Notes under the pieces: model-generated
Told to the model about the DNA's origin: nothing
Databases searched by the model: none
What the model saw: only the letters and a program-made list of their open reading frames with translations
Shown: piece by piece, positions 55,141 through 63,694 of the stretch
Layout: each line of letters begins with the position of its first letter
Position numbering within the stretch: the first letter of the stretch is position 1
Program-made: the position numbers and the translations under genes
Source: a virus
DNA: 64,000 bases
Strand: one strand, 5' to 3'
Virus record (IMG/VR): IMGVR_UViG_3300024999_000065
Span: 1 to 64,000 of that record

Positions 55141-55821
55141 ATGATACAGAGTATATTTATCAATAAATGTATAGTAGGAATAATGGCATTGTTCGTTATG
55201 TTTGGTATGAATAATTTATTGTTTACTAAACATGGAGTGATAGATGCTAAAATTTATAGACATGAAAAAACTCAATATGGTAATAAATTTTATGGTGATT
55301 TGATTATTGGAGATAAAAAAATGCCAATCATAATAAATGTTGAGGAAGATACTAACAATAAAACATATAATTACAATGAAGATAAAACTTATGATGAAAA
55401 TAAGCAATATAATGAAAATAAACAACATAATATTAACAATAATATCAATAAAAAAGAGGAAATAATTAATAAAAATGAACAAAAAATAAATAATAATTCT
55501 AATATTAATAAGAAGGAAGATAAGCATAATGAAAATATTAAGATAACTGATGATAAGACACCTGGAAGTTTTACTGTAACAATTAAAAATGATAAAGGTG
55601 AAGAAAGAATTATATATCGTGATATGGGAAGTAGAGAAATGTCAGAGATAGATGGTAAATGTTTTGGGAAAATAATTGATGGAGTAATGGAGGATATAAG
55701 TAAAAGTAGAGATGGAAGTATACGAAAAGGTGTTATTGAGAAAATAAAAGGATTTAAGGATTATCTAAATAAACCAAAAGAAAGTAAATTGAATAAATGG
55801 GTAGATAAAATTAAGAAATAA
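55141..55821 (+). CDS. Membrane-anchored Asn/Lys-rich protein
   Basis: The 226-aa product has one membrane helix near the N-terminus (CIVGIMALFVMFGMNNLLF), an Asn/Lys/Glu-rich low-complexity middle (about 70-140) and a conserved-looking C-terminal 90 residues (PGSFTVTIKNDKGEERIIYR). An upstream in-frame GTG at 55129 sits on the ribosome site, so ATG 55141 is preferred. Function unknown. Confidence 0.6.
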   Translation: MIQSIFINKCIVGIMALFVMFGMNNLLFTKHGVIDAKIYRHEKTQYGNKFYGDLIIGDKKMPIIINVEEDTNNKTYNYNEDKTYDENKQYNENKQHNINNNINKKEEIINKNEQKINNNSNINKKEDKHNENIKITDDKTPGSFTVTIKNDKGEERIIYRDMGSREMSEIDGKCFGKIIDGVMEDISKSRDGSIRKGVIEKIKGFKDYLNKPKESKLNKWVDKIKK

Positions 55822-55853
55822 AAATATATTATAAGAGATAGTAGACAGTAAAA

Positions 55854-55886
55854 TTGCTTATGGGATTATGTTTCACCCATAAGCAA
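55854..55886. terminator. Bidirectional terminator
   Basis: TTGCTTATGGG pairs perfectly with CCCATAAGCAA (11 bp, 11-nt loop) between two convergent genes. Confidence 0.75.
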
Positions 55887-55894
55887 AATAAAAA

Positions 55895-56983
55895 TTAATA
55901 ATTTATATTCATATTGTTATAATATTTTTCATAATTACCACTTTTTAAATTAGTACCTGCGTTTTCACCATATAATTCTATTGCTTTTTTGTCATATGCT
56001 TGTGCTGCATCTATTACATTATTAAAAGATCCTATGTATATACTCTTTTTATTATAATTTATATATGCTTCATATTTATTTCTATTATTTTTCCAATGTA
56101 CACCTGTGAATCCTGATTTATTTTTACGTGTTTTATTTTGGTCATTAAAACCTTCAGTAACAACTCTTAAATTAGATTTTCTATTATTTAGAGTATTTTG
56201 ATCTATATGGTCTACTACTAAATTATTTATTGGTTGACCTATTACAAACCAATATGCTCTAATATGACAATTGTTATTTGTAGTGGATAAATAACCCTTA
56301 TTATCTTGCCAATTATAACATTTTAATATATCTTTATATTCTTTATCAAAAATATAATTATTGTCAGAATTAGATGGAATAAGTATAATAAAATTATCTT
56401 TTTCTATAATAGTAGAATTTTTAAAATAATCTATTTGTAAATTATCTTTTCTATAATCAAAATAATTATTATTTTTAAATTTAATATAATATTTATTTCG
56501 TTCACTTTTGCATTTTAATAAAAAATTTGATAAAGTAGTATTTAGATTCCTAGTTTCTAGTAAATTACTTTTATATTTTATATGCCATGTAAATTTGCTA
56601 ATTTTATCATAATCTTCAATATCTAAAATATACTTATTATTATTTAATATTAAATATACTATAGTATTATCAGAATCATCAAAACAAAATATATTTCCTT
56701 TTTGATATTTATCAGTTATTAATAAATTATTTTTAGTAAGGTTAAATATATTATTATCTTTATATTTAATATATTTATATTTATCATTATGAATATTCAT
56801 TAAAAATCTATGTAGTAGTAAATTATTTATTCTTTCGACAATATATTTATTCTTTTCAAATACCCAACTAAAATTTTTAATCTTATCATAATCCTCCTTA
56901 TCTAATGTAAATTTAATATCTGGTTTATTAGTAGGATATAAGTACATTAAATTTCCTTCAAATTCTATCCTGTTCTTTTTCAA
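55895..56983 (-). CDS. HNH-AP2 homing endonuclease
   Basis: The 362-aa product has a C-terminal HNH motif (VVDHIDQNTLNNRKSNLRVV, about 258-277) followed by an AP2-like DNA-binding domain (SGFTGVHWKNNRNKYEAYI...FNNVIDAAQAYDKKAIELYG). Upstream are repeated segments each with YDKI(K/S)-N/K-F-x-W, possibly duplicated DNA-binding units. It has its own promoter and is the only minus-strand gene in the plus-strand arm, typical of a mobile insertion. Confidence 0.88.
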   Translation of the reverse strand: MKKNRIEFEGNLMYLYPTNKPDIKFTLDKEDYDKIKNFSWVFEKNKYIVERINNLLLHRFLMNIHNDKYKYIKYKDNNIFNLTKNNLLITDKYQKGNIFCFDDSDNTIVYLILNNNKYILDIEDYDKISKFTWHIKYKSNLLETRNLNTTLSNFLLKCKSERNKYYIKFKNNNYFDYRKDNLQIDYFKNSTIIEKDNFIILIPSNSDNNYIFDKEYKDILKCYNWQDNKGYLSTTNNNCHIRAYWFVIGQPINNLVVDHIDQNTLNNRKSNLRVVTEGFNDQNKTRKNKSGFTGVHWKNNRNKYEAYINYNKKSIYIGSFNNVIDAAQAYDKKAIELYGENAGTNLKSGNYEKYYNNMNINY

Positions 56984-57021
56984 AATAAATCTCTCCTTTA
57001 AATTTTATTTGTTTTATGTGT

Positions 57022-57050
57022 ATTATAGCATATTTAAATTATATGGTCAA
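57022..57050 (-). promoter_or_regulatory. Promoter of the HNH gene
   Basis: Minus strand TTGACC (57050-57045), 17-nt spacer ending TGC, TATAAT (57027-57022). Confidence 0.75.
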
Positions 57051-57095
57051 GCATATATTTATATTAATATTCTATAAGAAGGGAGTAATTATATT

Positions 57096-58403
57096 ATGGT
57101 AGATAAGAATAAGATTAAAGAAAATTTTGCTAAGTATCTTCAACAATTATCATATAATCCTGTTAAAGTTAAGAAACCAGAAGATTTAAAAACTTCAATA
57201 AAGAAAATGATTAGAAATAGAAAAGGTAGAGAAATAGAAGCAGAGATAGAAAATGTATTCATACAAACTAATTGTTATAATTCCGAAGGTAAATATCCAT
57301 ACCATATAGCAACAAATAAAAAGAATGATAATTGCGTTCAAGTAATGTTTAAATTGCCATATGGATTAAATTATAAATCAATTATTGATAAGGTTAAATA
57401 TTTCTCTGATTCTATGACGGCACAAGTTAATATAGAAAATAGAAGAGGATTATTAATGATAGAAGTATTTAAAGGTATCATACCTGAAAAATATAGATAT
57501 AACTTTAATTATATTGAACATATGGATAAAATTATTCCTATCCCTATAGGTGTTAGTGTTAATGGTATGCCAATAATTGTTGACTTAGCTATAGTCCCAC
57601 ATATTATATTAGGAGGTGTAACAAGATCAGGTAAGAGTATTTTGCTTACAGGAATTTCTGATTCCCTAATGCAGAATCATAATGTTAAATTATTTATTAT
57701 TGATTTAGCAATGACTGATTTTGTACATTTAAAGGATTATTGTGTATTTGGATATAATTTAAATAATGCAGAGATTATATTAGAATATTTAATGCAAGAA
57801 TTAGAAAGAAGAAGATATTTACTTGTTGAAGGCAATTGTGTAAATCTTATTAAATACAATGAAAAATATCCTGATAATAAAATGAAATATTATGTGTTAA
57901 TTATTGATGAATTTGCTTTTACTTCTCCTAGAAAAAGTGATGATAAAGATACAAAAAAACGTAGACAAAGATTACAAAGTATTGTTACTGATTTAGGTAT
58001 GATGTCTGCTAAAACTGGAATACATTTAATTATAGCAATGCAAAGACCATCTAAAGAATTAATACCTATGGAAATAAAATCAAATTTTCCATGTGCTATA
58101 AGTTTTAAATGTGTTAATTTTGGAACATCTATGACAATATTAGGAAATACAGATGCTTATTATTTGCCTAATATTAAAGGTAGAATGATATTTCAATATG
58201 GATCTAGACAAATGGAATTACAGGCTATGTTATTAGAGCAAGAAGAAGCAATAGAAAGACTTAGGATGTATGATAAGATAGATGATAAATTTAATAATTA
58301 TAATAAAGCATCATACTTCCATAAAGGTGATGATATTTATGTTGGAGAACAATTTCAAATACAAGAACATGAACACCAGACAAAAAGGTTATTACCGAGA
58401 TAA
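57096..58403 (+). CDS. FtsK/SpoIIIE-type DNA translocase
   Basis: The 435-aa product is a short FtsK-like ATPase: Walker A GGVTRSGKSILLTG (about 170-183), Walker B VLIIDEFAF (about 271), AMQRPS (about 315). N-terminal membrane helices are absent, as in plasmid and conjugative-element versions. It is likely to move plasmid or phage DNA through a pore or to a relaxase. The following gene overlaps it, implying coupled translation. Confidence 0.85.
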   Translation: MVDKNKIKENFAKYLQQLSYNPVKVKKPEDLKTSIKKMIRNRKGREIEAEIENVFIQTNCYNSEGKYPYHIATNKKNDNCVQVMFKLPYGLNYKSIIDKVKYFSDSMTAQVNIENRRGLLMIEVFKGIIPEKYRYNFNYIEHMDKIIPIPIGVSVNGMPIIVDLAIVPHIILGGVTRSGKSILLTGISDSLMQNHNVKLFIIDLAMTDFVHLKDYCVFGYNLNNAEIILEYLMQELERRRYLLVEGNCVNLIKYNEKYPDNKMKYYVLIIDEFAFTSPRKSDDKDTKKRRQRLQSIVTDLGMMSAKTGIHLIIAMQRPSKELIPMEIKSNFPCAISFKCVNFGTSMTILGNTDAYYLPNIKGRMIFQYGSRQMELQAMLLEQEEAIERLRMYDKIDDKFNNYNKASYFHKGDDIYVGEQFQIQEHEHQTKRLLPR

Positions 58404-59094
58404 GTGTATAGTAGAAGCAATTGAAATGTTTGAAGTATTATCTACAGAGCAAATATATTATTTGATTTTTACTAATATAAAGTTTGGAATTGTTAAGTGT
58501 AGAGAAAGATTAAGGGTACTTAAAGAAAAAGGTAAAATTAATTCAATTAGAGTAGATATTAATGAATGTAATTATTATTTTATAGATAAGAAATCTAAAT
58601 TTATGATTCATGATATTAATAGAAATTGGGGATATATTTATTTACTTTATCTGTATAAGTTTAAGGAATATTATAAATTTGTTGATATCAATAATGAATA
58701 TGTTTTTAAATATGGACAAAGAGCAGATGGTATAATTGGATTTAAAAATTATGTTACTAATGAATATAGATATGTGATAATTGAAAGTGATAGAGTGGAT
58801 AGTAGGAATAAATTCAATAAAATTAAAGAGTATATTGATATTTATAGAGAAGGTAGATATAAGAAAGAGTTTTGGTATAGTGAAGTTAAAAGATTTCCTC
58901 ATGTATTAATTGTTTGTGATAGTGAGAAGAAAAAAGTAAAAGTGTTAGAGATTGAGAAGAGAGATAATATTAAGTTTGTAGTAATTGATGAAAGTATAGG
59001 GAAGGAAGTTAAGTTAAGTTTAAAGTTTATTATAGTTACTGTAGATGAAATAAAAAAGGAGATTATTAACTATGGAAAAAGAATTAGTTATTAA
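58369..59094 (+). CDS. Replication-relaxation-like protein
   Basis: The 241-aa product, from ATG 58369 inside the end of the FtsK gene, has an N-terminal winged-helix region (EAIEMFEVLSTEQIYYLIF, CRERLRVLKEKGKI) and a nuclease-like second half (RADGIIGFKNYV...YVIIESDR). Such proteins pair with FtsK-like genes in Gram-positive plasmids. The upstream ATG at 58282 is less likely. Confidence 0.65.
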   Translation: MNTRQKGYYRDKCIVEAIEMFEVLSTEQIYYLIFTNIKFGIVKCRERLRVLKEKGKINSIRVDINECNYYFIDKKSKFMIHDINRNWGYIYLLYLYKFKEYYKFVDINNEYVFKYGQRADGIIGFKNYVTNEYRYVIIESDRVDSRNKFNKIKEYIDIYREGRYKKEFWYSEVKRFPHVLIVCDSEKKKVKVLEIEKRDNIKFVVIDESIGKEVKLSLKFIIVTVDEIKKEIINYGKRISY

Positions 59095-59224
59095 TTTAGA
59101 GGAAGTTGCAAAATATATTAGTAAGAAAGCATTAATACCATATTCAATTGTTTATAGAGTGTTAGAAGTAGAAACTGAATGGATGGAGGAAAACGTATTT
59201 ATAGAAGAAGAAATAGGTAATTGA
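59072..59224 (+). CDS. Small acidic protein
   Basis: The 50-aa product from ATG 59072, inside the end of the preceding gene, begins MEKELVINLEEVAKYISKKA and ends in an acidic tail. AAGGAG lies 9 nt before. Function unknown. Confidence 0.7.
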   Translation: MEKELVINLEEVAKYISKKALIPYSIVYRVLEVETEWMEENVFIEEEIGN

Positions 59225-59248
59225 ATATAATATTTGTAATATTATTTG

Positions 59249-59275
59249 AATCAATCAGAAATGGTTGATTTTTTT
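59249..59275 (+). terminator. Intrinsic terminator
   Basis: AATCAATC pairs with GGTTGATT (8 bp, one wobble), 6-nt loop, followed by TTTTT. Closes the FtsK operon. Confidence 0.8.
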
Positions 59276-59724
59276 ATGTGTTTATATAGTTTGTACATTA
59301 GGATATTAAAAAATTATAGATTACTACAATATAGATGAGAATATGAATTACAATATGAGTCAGAATATATATTAGAATACATATTGTAGAAAATATAAAT
59401 TACCTTGTCCAATACTATATAATTACTATAAAATTAAAAAAGACTAAGAAGTTAAAGGAACGAAAACTTCTTATGTGAGATAATTTTAAGTAAATTTTGG
59501 GTGGTAGGTGTAGTGGTGTGTGAGTGGTATGGTATGTGAAATTGTTTAAATTATGCCCCTTGGTTAATTGATTAATTGAATAATTTATTAGTTAATTATA
59601 TGGTTATTATATTAATAATTTAAAAATATTACAATGAATAAAATTTGAAATAGTGGATATGATATGGGTAAGATTATAATAGGCAAGATAATACAATTAG
59701 AAAAAGAAAAAGGAGAAATGTTAC
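59276..59724. other. Intergenic region with a G/T-rich tract
   Basis: No gene is visible. TAAGAAGTT and AACTTCTTA form a 9-bp hairpin (59445-59473). From about 59499 to 59545 the plus strand is G/T-rich with GGGTGGTAGGTG-like runs, unlike the surrounding A/T sequence. Confidence 0.5.
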
Positions 59725-60027
59725 ATGGAAAATAATATTACAGGTGAATTAAAGAATGAAAATGTTAAAACAAATAGTAATGTTAACGTAAATGTAAAGA
59801 ATATAATGTACATATCATCAATATTAAGTTTATCATTATTTAGTATAGCTGGTTTTAATATTGAAGATGTAGGTAATATGAGTGGTAGTAATATATTAGG
59901 AATAGGTGATTTATTTAAAAGTATTAGTTATATATGCTATGGATTTGGTGTTTTTAGTTTTAGTTTGTTATGGTATTTGGGTTATAATTATAGGGGTTCA
60001 TGGATGAATATATATTATGATAGGTAG
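59725..60027 (+). CDS. Small membrane protein
   Basis: The 100-aa product has a polar N-terminus with NVNVNVKN and two membrane helices (IMYISSILSLSLFSIAGF; ISYICYGFGVFSFSLLWYLG). AAAGGAGAA precedes the ATG. Function unknown. Confidence 0.6.
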   Translation: MENNITGELKNENVKTNSNVNVNVKNIMYISSILSLSLFSIAGFNIEDVGNMSGSNILGIGDLFKSISYICYGFGVFSFSLLWYLGYNYRGSWMNIYYDR

Positions 60028-60198
60028 GGAATAGGGTAGATAATGTAAATAGATTTGATATGGTTTTTAATCCTCTTTATGAGAATTATTTTTTGTTAAA
60101 TATAATGGATATAAAATATTAAAATAATTATAGAAATATATATATTATGGGTAGATTAATTATATAGAAAAAAATAAACATATAAAGGAGAGATATAA

Positions 60199-60405
60199 AT
60201 GAAATGTTTAAAATGTGGTAATACTGATTTAAGTATATTGGTTAGAATGATAGTTGAATTTCCTATGGATGAGAATGGGAATATTTATATTAATGATTAT
60301 GAGGGATATGATGATTTATTAGGTAATGCTATGAGAGATGTTGAGAGTAAAGATAAAATGTATAGATGTTGGAAATGTGGATTAGAGTGGAGAATTGAAA
60401 AGTAG
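60199..60405 (+). CDS. Small zinc-ribbon protein
   Basis: The 68-aa product has CLKCGN at the start and CWKCGLEW at the end, a single zinc ribbon with an acidic insertion. AAAGGAGAG precedes ATG 60199. Function unknown. Confidence 0.7.
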   Translation: MKCLKCGNTDLSILVRMIVEFPMDENGNIYINDYEGYDDLLGNAMRDVESKDKMYRCWKCGLEWRIEK

Positions 60406-60789
60406 GTTATAGAATATTATATTGTATAATATAAAAATTTACCAAAGGTGAAAAAACAATGAATCGCTATAAATCATTGTTAAATAAGCGTTTAAAGCAT
60501 ATAGCATGGACAAGTTGTATTATATTATATACACTTTATCCGATGGATGTTGACTAAAATGTTATGTGGTAAGGAATTGATGGTTATTTGGTTTAAGTTA
60601 AATTTGGTAAATTTTTAGGTTATTATTTAAAACAAAAATTATAAACAAAAATTAAAATAGTTTATATAGTTAAAAATCTAACCAACGTATCCAAATTAGG
60701 TTTAGTTATATTGGTTGGTTTTTGTAAAAGTGATATAAATGTAGTGTTGATAATGTTTATTAACGATAAATAAAATATAAAAATAAATA
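60406..60789. other. Intergenic region
   Basis: No gene is visible. CAATGA/TCATTG forms a small hairpin at about 60459-60480. AACCAAC and GGTTGGTT with a following TTTTT (about 60679-60724) could be a terminator. Confidence 0.4.
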
Positions 60790-60818
60790 TTGACAAGTAT
60801 ATTAATTAGTTGTATAAT
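60790..60818 (+). promoter_or_regulatory. Consensus sigma-A promoter
   Basis: TTGACA (60790-60795), 17-nt spacer, TATAAT (60813-60818). Perfect match; predicted start about 60825. Confidence 0.88.
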
Positions 60819-60879
60819 ATCAACAGGCAGAAGTATGCCTAATAATAAAATAATAAAAAATATAAAGGAGGAAGGTTAT

Positions 60880-62610
60880 TTGCAAGATGAAATTATTATT
60901 AATGATGTAAAGATTCCAGTTATTAAAGAGAGTGAGGTGATATATTATCCAATTAGTTATATGGGAAGTAAGGTATTATTAAAAATATTAACAGGAAATC
61001 AATTAATTAAAAATGGATATGGTGAATATATAAAAGAATTGAATATTAATTATGGTGAAGATACTGGAGGATTACAAAATACATATTGCATATCTGAAAA
61101 TGGATTAAGGGTTATATTAAAGAATAGTAAGGTAGGAAGGTTGAAAGTTGAGCAGAAAAGAGCAATGAATAAAGTTTTAGAATATCTTGATATGGAAACG
61201 ATTATAGAAGATGAAAGATTTATAAAAACTATAAATATAAATAAAAATAAAATATTAGAGTATTCAGAATATACACAAGATTGTATTAATGATGTATTGC
61301 AAGAAGATACTAATATAATATGGCAAAAATGTGGTAAATGTAATAATTATTATCCTTACCATGTTAATTTTTTTGGAGAAAATCCACATGCAGGTCATGA
61401 ATACCCATTATATACTAATTGTAGAGATTGTAAATGGACAGAAGGTAGGAGTAGAGATTGGATTAGATTAAATGATAAATTATTATCTAGCATATATAGA
61501 ATATGTGGAATTGATACATATAGATTATATAAAAATAATAATATAATTGGAATATATAAAGATTGGATAGAAAAACAATATTATAATAAATTGCCTAAAA
61601 TAATAAACAATAAAGAAAGTTTATTAGTTATAATAAAGTATTTATATGAAATTGGAAAAATTACTGTAGATAATTTAATTATAAAAAATATTGCTAAAAA
61701 ATATAAATTATATTCATTAGAACAAAAAGTTAAATCTAATGAAATATATCAATATTTATTCAACGATGATCCAATTAATTATCCTTGGAAATATCCACAT
61801 TTTTTATTACCTCAAGATATGAAATTTAATCAATATAAAAAAATATTTAATAATTATATGGAGATTAATAATATAAAAATAGATAGTATATATGATTTTG
61901 ATTATTATAATATATGTAAAAAATGCAGATTAGTTAGTTATATGAATAGCGATTTGTTAGGATTTGTTATGAAATATTATGATAATAAATATTCTGCTTA
62001 TAAATTTAAAATTAAATCAGTTAATTATTGGAAAGATAAAAATAATAGAATACAAGCGTTAAAATATTTAATTGAAGAAGATATGAAAACACCAATTGAA
62101 AAAGTACCATTATATTTAACATTAACTACTATACGTAAAATACCAAATAATGATACATTATATCATTTATTAAGAAAATATTATAAAAGTAATCTATGGG
62201 AATGGGTAAATGAAGTTTATCCTAATAAATTTGTTGAAGAAGATTTTAATATTGGTGTTATTAGGAATGTATTTGATAGTGCAGAAGAACATACTATACA
62301 TGATATTTTATATGGTAAATTTAAAAATGTATTATATAATCAAAGAAATACAAAGAATACAATCAGAATATCAGGAATGGAACCAGATTGGTTTATATTT
62401 ACTGATAATGGGGTATGGGTAATTGAATATTTTGGGATAAGTATGAATAATAAAGATTATAACACAAGAGTTACATTTTATAAAAAGAAAACATTAAAGA
62501 AAATAGGTAAATATGAAGGTATGAAATGGTTAGGAAAAGTTTATATTTATCCTGAAGATTTAAAGGATAATTTTAAAGGATTAGAGGAAAAGTTAAAGTT
62601 AATTAGTTAG
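60880..62610 (+). CDS. Antirepressor-like plus zinc-ribbon plus nuclease-like protein
   Basis: The 576-aa product starts at TTG 60880, chosen because AAAGGAGG lies 8 nt upstream; earlier starts fall on the promoter or short leader. The N-terminal region (about 1-115; YYPISYMGSKVLLK, TYCISENGLRVILKNS) resembles phage regulator domains. A zinc-ribbon follows (WQKCGKCNNYYPYH...CRDCKW), then helical repeats and a C-terminal PD-(D/E)xK-like core (EPDWFIFTDNGVWVIEYFG). Possibly a homing-type or regulatory nuclease. Not assigned. Confidence 0.6.
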   Translation: MQDEIIINDVKIPVIKESEVIYYPISYMGSKVLLKILTGNQLIKNGYGEYIKELNINYGEDTGGLQNTYCISENGLRVILKNSKVGRLKVEQKRAMNKVLEYLDMETIIEDERFIKTININKNKILEYSEYTQDCINDVLQEDTNIIWQKCGKCNNYYPYHVNFFGENPHAGHEYPLYTNCRDCKWTEGRSRDWIRLNDKLLSSIYRICGIDTYRLYKNNNIIGIYKDWIEKQYYNKLPKIINNKESLLVIIKYLYEIGKITVDNLIIKNIAKKYKLYSLEQKVKSNEIYQYLFNDDPINYPWKYPHFLLPQDMKFNQYKKIFNNYMEINNIKIDSIYDFDYYNICKKCRLVSYMNSDLLGFVMKYYDNKYSAYKFKIKSVNYWKDKNNRIQALKYLIEEDMKTPIEKVPLYLTLTTIRKIPNNDTLYHLLRKYYKSNLWEWVNEVYPNKFVEEDFNIGVIRNVFDSAEEHTIHDILYGKFKNVLYNQRNTKNTIRISGMEPDWFIFTDNGVWVIEYFGISMNNKDYNTRVTFYKKKTLKKIGKYEGMKWLGKVYIYPEDLKDNFKGLEEKLKLIS

Positions 62611-62855
62611 ATAATTAGATGATTTAATTAATCGTACATATGAAATGACAATATTTATAATATAAAAATAATTATTTATAATCCATTGATATTACTTATT
62701 TTAGTAGTATTGATGGATTTGTTTTATTGTTAGAATAAGGTATAATTAATATAGTGTATATAATAATATAGTGGGTGATGGATAAATATTGTTTATGTTG
62801 TTTTATATAGAATTGATACGAATATAATACGATATAAAATAGGTTAGTCGCATCG
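62611..62855. other. Intergenic, nothing recognised
   Basis: AT-rich sequence with no supported gene. ATCCATTGATATTA and TAGTATTGATGGAT (about 62681-62716) can pair and may end the 60880 transcript. Confidence 0.4.
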
Positions 62856-63211
62856 TTATTTAAATTTGATGGGTGTTGGGAATTGATCTGGTGGCATATG
62901 ATAATGATAATCACTCTCAATTTGTAAACCATGCCCCGGTCTGCTCATCCATCTTTGAATAACTCTAAATATCTCTACATAATTAACCTTATGTGGTGAA
63001 TTGTTGGATAGAATTGGTAGTATTGGGAATAAATAGTGTATTTGAGTTGTTTGTTTTGCCGGTTGTGTATATGTATAAATGCTAGTAAAGTTATGAGCGG
63101 AACCATAATAAACTATTTTATCGTAGATTATTTTGAGGGTAAAAATAGTTAAAATAATGACACAAATAAACCTTAAATAAAGCCAAAATAAGCCTCTATA
63201 ATCTATCTATA
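62856..63211 (-). pseudogene. Coding-like frame with no start codon
   Basis: An open minus-strand frame of about 118 codons ends at TAA 62856. It has a hydrophobic segment followed by protein-like sequence (YGSAHNFTSIYTYTQPAKQ, then YVEIFRVIQRWMSRPGHG, then DYHYHMPPDQFPTPIKFK). Its composition is less AT-rich than the flanks. No ATG, GTG or TTG precedes the conserved-looking part, and a stop lies just upstream. It could be a gene remnant, a spliced exon or use a rare start. Confidence 0.4.
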
Positions 63212-63371
63212 GGTATAAATCCCTAGAACTATATTTACATTTGATGTCGTAGTCGTGAGGCTGTGTAGGATAAAATAAGGTAAGATAGATAAGGTAAGCT
63301 GGCTATAGTCGAACCGGAAACAATGAGAGGGTAATCTGTGAAGCTGTGAAACAAAATGATAAAATAAATAT

Positions 63372-63391
63372 ATTGTTCCACGTGGAACAAT
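63372..63391. promoter_or_regulatory. parS-like palindrome
   Basis: A perfect 20-bp palindrome with core TGTTCCACGTGGAACA (63374-63389). It differs only slightly from the bacterial parS consensus (TGTTTCACGTGAAACA), which is bound by ParB. No parB is in the window. Confidence 0.75.
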
Positions 63392-63429
63392 GAGTGCTAT
63401 AGTATACATTTTGGGTACTGTAGCACTCA
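63391..63429. repeat. Hairpin next to the parS-like site
   Basis: TGAGTGCTA and AGTA pair with TACT and TAGCACTCA, 13 pairs with one mismatch, abutting the parS-like palindrome. Confidence 0.65.
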
Positions 63430-63472
63430 CTCGGAAAGTATAACATTTGACAGTTTTTGTAACTATTGTATT

Positions 63473-63694
63473 AGTGTACTAGCAATCTCATACACTGTAT
63501 CAAAATGAAACACAATTACACAGTGTGTAACTTTATACAACGTATATAAATAAACAATATATAATAATATACAAATACAATATATCTAACAACTCCGACC
63601 ACTAAAACAGAACAACATAAAACATAATATACATATATCTATATATTCAGATAATACAATATACTATACCAGTGTACTACCTTACTCATACACT
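63473..63694. repeat. Two copies of a spaced inverted-repeat site
   Basis: AGTGTACTA, five variable bases, CTCATACACT occurs at 63473-63496 and 63671-63694. Within each copy AGTGTA and TACACT are inverted, 12 nt apart. This is typical of a protein-binding site (operator, iteron or centromere). Confidence 0.7.

Noticed and set aside
55216-55527. 103-codon minus-strand frame in the Asn-rich gene
   Set aside because: It is antisense to the low-complexity region; Ile/Phe richness follows from Asn/Lys codons.
62696-62932. 78-codon minus-strand frame
   Set aside because: It overlaps the more protein-like frame at 62856-63211 in another phase, and reads as random Ile/Tyr-rich sequence.
63203-63430. 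75-codon minus-strand frame
   Set aside because: It runs through the parS-like palindrome and its hairpin, has no ribosome site and no protein-like pattern.
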